Part shown: one piece after another, positions 63,740 to 64,000 of the stretch | Layout of the letters: each line of letters opens with the position of its first letter | How positions within the stretch are numbered: position 1 is the stretch's first letter | Source of the DNA: Pleurostoma richardsiae | Lineage: Eukaryota > Ascomycota > Sordariomycetes > Calosphaeriales > Pleurostomataceae | Reading direction: 5' to 3' | Assembly: GCA_030052745.1 (NCBI GenBank) | Contig: JANBVO010000030.1 | Location: 186,001-250,000 of the forward strand | DNA length: 64,000 bases | The notes under the pieces: model-generated | Told to the model about the DNA's origin: nothing | Database searches by the model: none | Seen by the model: the letters and a program-made list of their open reading frames with translations, nothing else | Made by a program: the position numbers and the translations under genes

Positions 63740-64000
63740 ATGGCTATCCTCGAGACCCTCAAGAAACACAAGGCCGCCATCGGCGTGTCGGCCACCGTCA
63801 ACATAGGCGCCTGCCTCTTCGGCTTCGACACGGGCGTCGCCGGCGGCGTCATCGCGCTCGGCAGCTTCAAGAAGGAGTTCCACCTCGCGACATCCAAGTC
63901 CAAGTACGCCGATGCCTCGTCCAACGTCGTCACCCTCCTCAACGCCGGCGCCTTCTTCGGCGCCCTGGCCCCGCCCCTGGCCAGCAGGTACGTCGGACGC
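63740..64000 (+). CDS. MFS sugar/quinate-type permease, 5' part only
   Basis: The first 87 codons are open to the window edge. MAILETLKKHKAAIG is followed by the first helix ATVNIGACLFGFDTGVAGGV. Then come IALGSFKKEFHL and the second helix VVTLLNAGAFFGALAPPLAS, entering a loop starting RYVGR, the position of MFS motif A. The GFDTGV(A)GG signature is that of the sugar-porter family, which includes quinate and aromatic-acid permeases in fungal catabolic clusters. As the gene next to the 3-hydroxyanthranilate dioxygenase, it is likely to import the pathway substrate. Introns, if any, lie beyond the window. Confidence 0.88.
   Translation, partial: MAILETLKKHKAAIGVSATVNIGACLFGFDTGVAGGVIALGSFKKEFHLATSKSKYADASSNVVTLLNAGAFFGALAPPLASRYVGR

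Noticed and set aside
1-64000. CRISPR arrays, IS elements, Shine-Dalgarno sites and operons
   Set aside because: The DNA is eukaryotic with spliceosomal introns; no such prokaryotic features are present. No transposase or long terminal repeats were recognised either.

Overview
The window is nuclear DNA of a filamentous ascomycete (Pezizomycotina, most likely a Sordariomycete). It has short GT-AG introns of about 50-80 nt, moderately GC-rich coding sequence, two Zn2Cys6 regulators, GH71 and CE5 secreted enzymes, a LaeA-like methyltransferase, an intron-bearing tRNA-Ala and an initiator tRNA-Met. Genes lie on both strands, about one per 2.5 kb. I saw no transposon, CRISPR, PKS or NRPS. Gene models were built by hand from splice signals and reading phase. 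Unless an entry says otherwise, the listed exons join into an open frame of whole codons.

Left and middle part (1-43 kb): the start of an unidentified gene cut by the edge, a 12-exon LaeA-like methyltransferase, a GT90/CAP10 glycosyltransferase, a TPR protein, a divergent Zn2Cys6 regulator and MFS transporter pair, a DUF1223 protein, a Gly/Ala-rich hypothetical protein, a GH71 alpha-1,3-glucanase with two C-terminal Cys modules, a CE5 cutinase-like GPI protein, an Est1-type nucleic-acid-binding protein, two small membrane proteins, a VPS9-CUE Rab GEF, a Kex2-processed defensin-like peptide, a second MFS transporter, tRNA-Ala(CGC), a FAD monooxygenase, tRNA-iMet(CAT), an asparagine-synthetase-domain protein and a PHD-finger protein.

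Right part (43-64 kb): a dense run of catabolic genes, largely in divergent pairs. In order: family III CoA-transferase (-), DUF1338/HglS-type 2-oxoadipate dioxygenase/decarboxylase (+), 2-aminomuconate-semialdehyde dehydrogenase type ALDH (-), alpha/beta hydrolase (+), RidA/2-aminomuconate deaminase type protein (+), zeta-crystallin-type reductase (-), FAD aromatic monooxygenase (+), gentisate-dioxygenase-type cupin (+), Zn2Cys6 regulator (+), ACMS decarboxylase (-), 3-hydroxyanthranilate 3,4-dioxygenase (+) and an MFS sugar/quinate-type transporter (+, cut by the edge).

Read together, these encode a route from 3-hydroxyanthranilate through 2-amino-3-carboxymuconate semialdehyde, 2-aminomuconate semialdehyde and 2-aminomuconate to a 2-oxo acid. 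The first four steps match the bacterial 2-nitrobenzoate/anthranilate (nba-type) 2-aminomuconate pathway. The bacterial 4-oxalocrotonate decarboxylase branch is not visible. A reductase plus a DUF1338 enzyme suggest an exit through 2-oxoadipate and 2-hydroxyglutarate instead. This cluster is the most interesting system in the window. One of its genes, the hydrolase, appears to carry a broken splice acceptor.
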